Of a stretch of 64,000 nucleotides of DNA, positions 63,606 through 64,000 are shown piece after piece. The DNA is from Mumia sp. zg.B17 (lineage in GTDB: Bacteria; Actinomycetota; Actinomycetes; Propionibacteriales; Nocardioidaceae), in contig NZ_JAHWCI010000006.1 in assembly GCF_019550915.1 (NCBI RefSeq), positions 558,001-622,000 on the forward strand. Reading direction: 5' to 3'. Positions within the stretch are counted from its first letter, which is position 1. Each line of letters starts with the position of its first letter. The position numbers and the translations under genes were made by a program. The notes beneath the pieces are model-generated. The model was not told the DNA's origin, did not search any database, and saw only the letters and a list, made by a program, of their open reading frames with translations.

Positions 63606-64000
63606 TCACACGGTGACGCGGGCGGCCACGACCCCGGCGACGATCAAGGCCAGAGCGGCGATACGCCCCGGCGAGACCGGGTCGCCGTGGACGACGACGC
63701 CGAGCGAGACGGCGCCGACGGCGCCGATGCCGGTGAACACCGCGTACGCCGTCCCGACCGGCACGGTCTGCATCGCGCGAGCCAGCAGGTAGACCGCGCT
63801 CGCGCCGAGCAGGACACAGACGACGGTCGGGCCCAGCCGTGTGAAGCCGTCGGTCGGCTTGATGCTCTGGCTCCACACGATCTCGGCGAGCGCTGCCGCT
63901 CGCGAGGCTCGGTGCGTGCCCAGAAGGTCGCTCAGCAACGGGTCGACGAGCGCGTTCACCAGCTCGGTCGTCAGGAACCGGACGTCGTCGATGCCGAAGT
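63606..64000 (-). CDS. SMR (small multidrug resistance) family protein with atypical N-terminus, 5' end beyond window
   Basis: The C-terminal 90 residues are SMR-like: LAEIVWSQSIKPTDGFTRLGPTVVCVLLGASAVYLLARAMQTVPVGTAYAVFTGIGAVGAVSLGVVVHGD and a final helix. The conserved Glu of helix 1 is in LAEIVW. Instead of the usual hydrophobic start of helix 1, the frame continues upstream as a polar helix (LVDPLLSDLLGTHRASRAA) and is open to base 64000. No normal SMR start (Met then hydrophobic residues) is visible in this or other frames. Either it is fused in frame to an upstream protein, perhaps a TetR regulator, or it arose by deletion. GTG at 63959 is a possible internal start. Confidence 0.6.
   Translation of the reverse strand, partial: FGIDDVRFLTTELVNALVDPLLSDLLGTHRASRAAALAEIVWSQSIKPTDGFTRLGPTVVCVLLGASAVYLLARAMQTVPVGTAYAVFTGIGAVGAVSLGVVVHGDPVSPGRIAALALIVAGVVAARVTV

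Overview
The window is very GC-rich chromosomal DNA of an actinobacterium. Several things point to Nocardioidaceae or a close relative: mycothiol-type (DinB fold, Rv2466c-like) and F420-type enzymes, paired clpP genes, an ECF SigK/RskA system, and an order of core genes that matches the Mycobacterium tuberculosis Rv2419c-Rv2466c block as I remember it. Unlike mycobacteria, this genome carries a complete mreBCD-mrdA-rodA elongasome. I see no rRNA, CRISPR array, prophage or intact insertion sequence. Genus-level placement is inference.

Left third (1-20 kb), accessory and stress genes: a truncated GT2 glycosyltransferase; a flavin monooxygenase/FMN reductase pair (CE1758/CE1759 type); a DinB-fold protein; a SigK-RskA unit divergent from a membrane molybdopterin oxidoreductase and a fasciclin lipoprotein; an ABC exporter with its own TetR regulator and a repeated palindromic operator; an HhH-GPD protein; a methyltransferase; Dps; a membrane Ser/Thr kinase; a LysE exporter with a divergent LysR regulator; a DDN-like protein; an MFS pump; a gene-poor atypical stretch at 17.4-18.2 kb; and two metallo-beta-lactamase-fold hydrolases.

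Middle (20-50 kb), core genes: tRNA-Ala; phosphatase-rsfS-nadD-small membrane protein; proA; proB-obgE-rpmA-rplU; rne; two radical SAM proteins (TIGR03936 and TIGR03960 types) split by an MFS gene and a GNAT gene; rodA-mrdA-mreD-mreC-mreB; a phosphotransferase broken by a single-base frameshift; ndk; a DUF4233 protein; folC; an MMPL transporter; and valS of the archaeal-like type.

Right part (50-64 kb): a saccharopine-dehydrogenase-like reductase, clpX-clpP2-clpP1, a lipase/SRPBCC pair, tig, tRNA-Pro, tRNA-Gly, a nei2-like glycosylase with rpiB, an HSL-type hydrolase, a mycothiol-nitroreductase-like protein, a YbdK-type ligase, a divergent DUF3224/AraC pair, and an SMR-like ORF running off the right edge.

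Two signals cross gene boundaries. First, the divergent sigK and oxidoreductase genes each carry a CCATCC-N16-CGAA(T/G)C box, so SigK probably controls itself and the adjacent oxidoreductase-fasciclin operon. Second, at least fourteen genes have a TANNNT hexamer ending 6-7 nt before the start codon, which indicates widespread leaderless initiation and fixes several starts.
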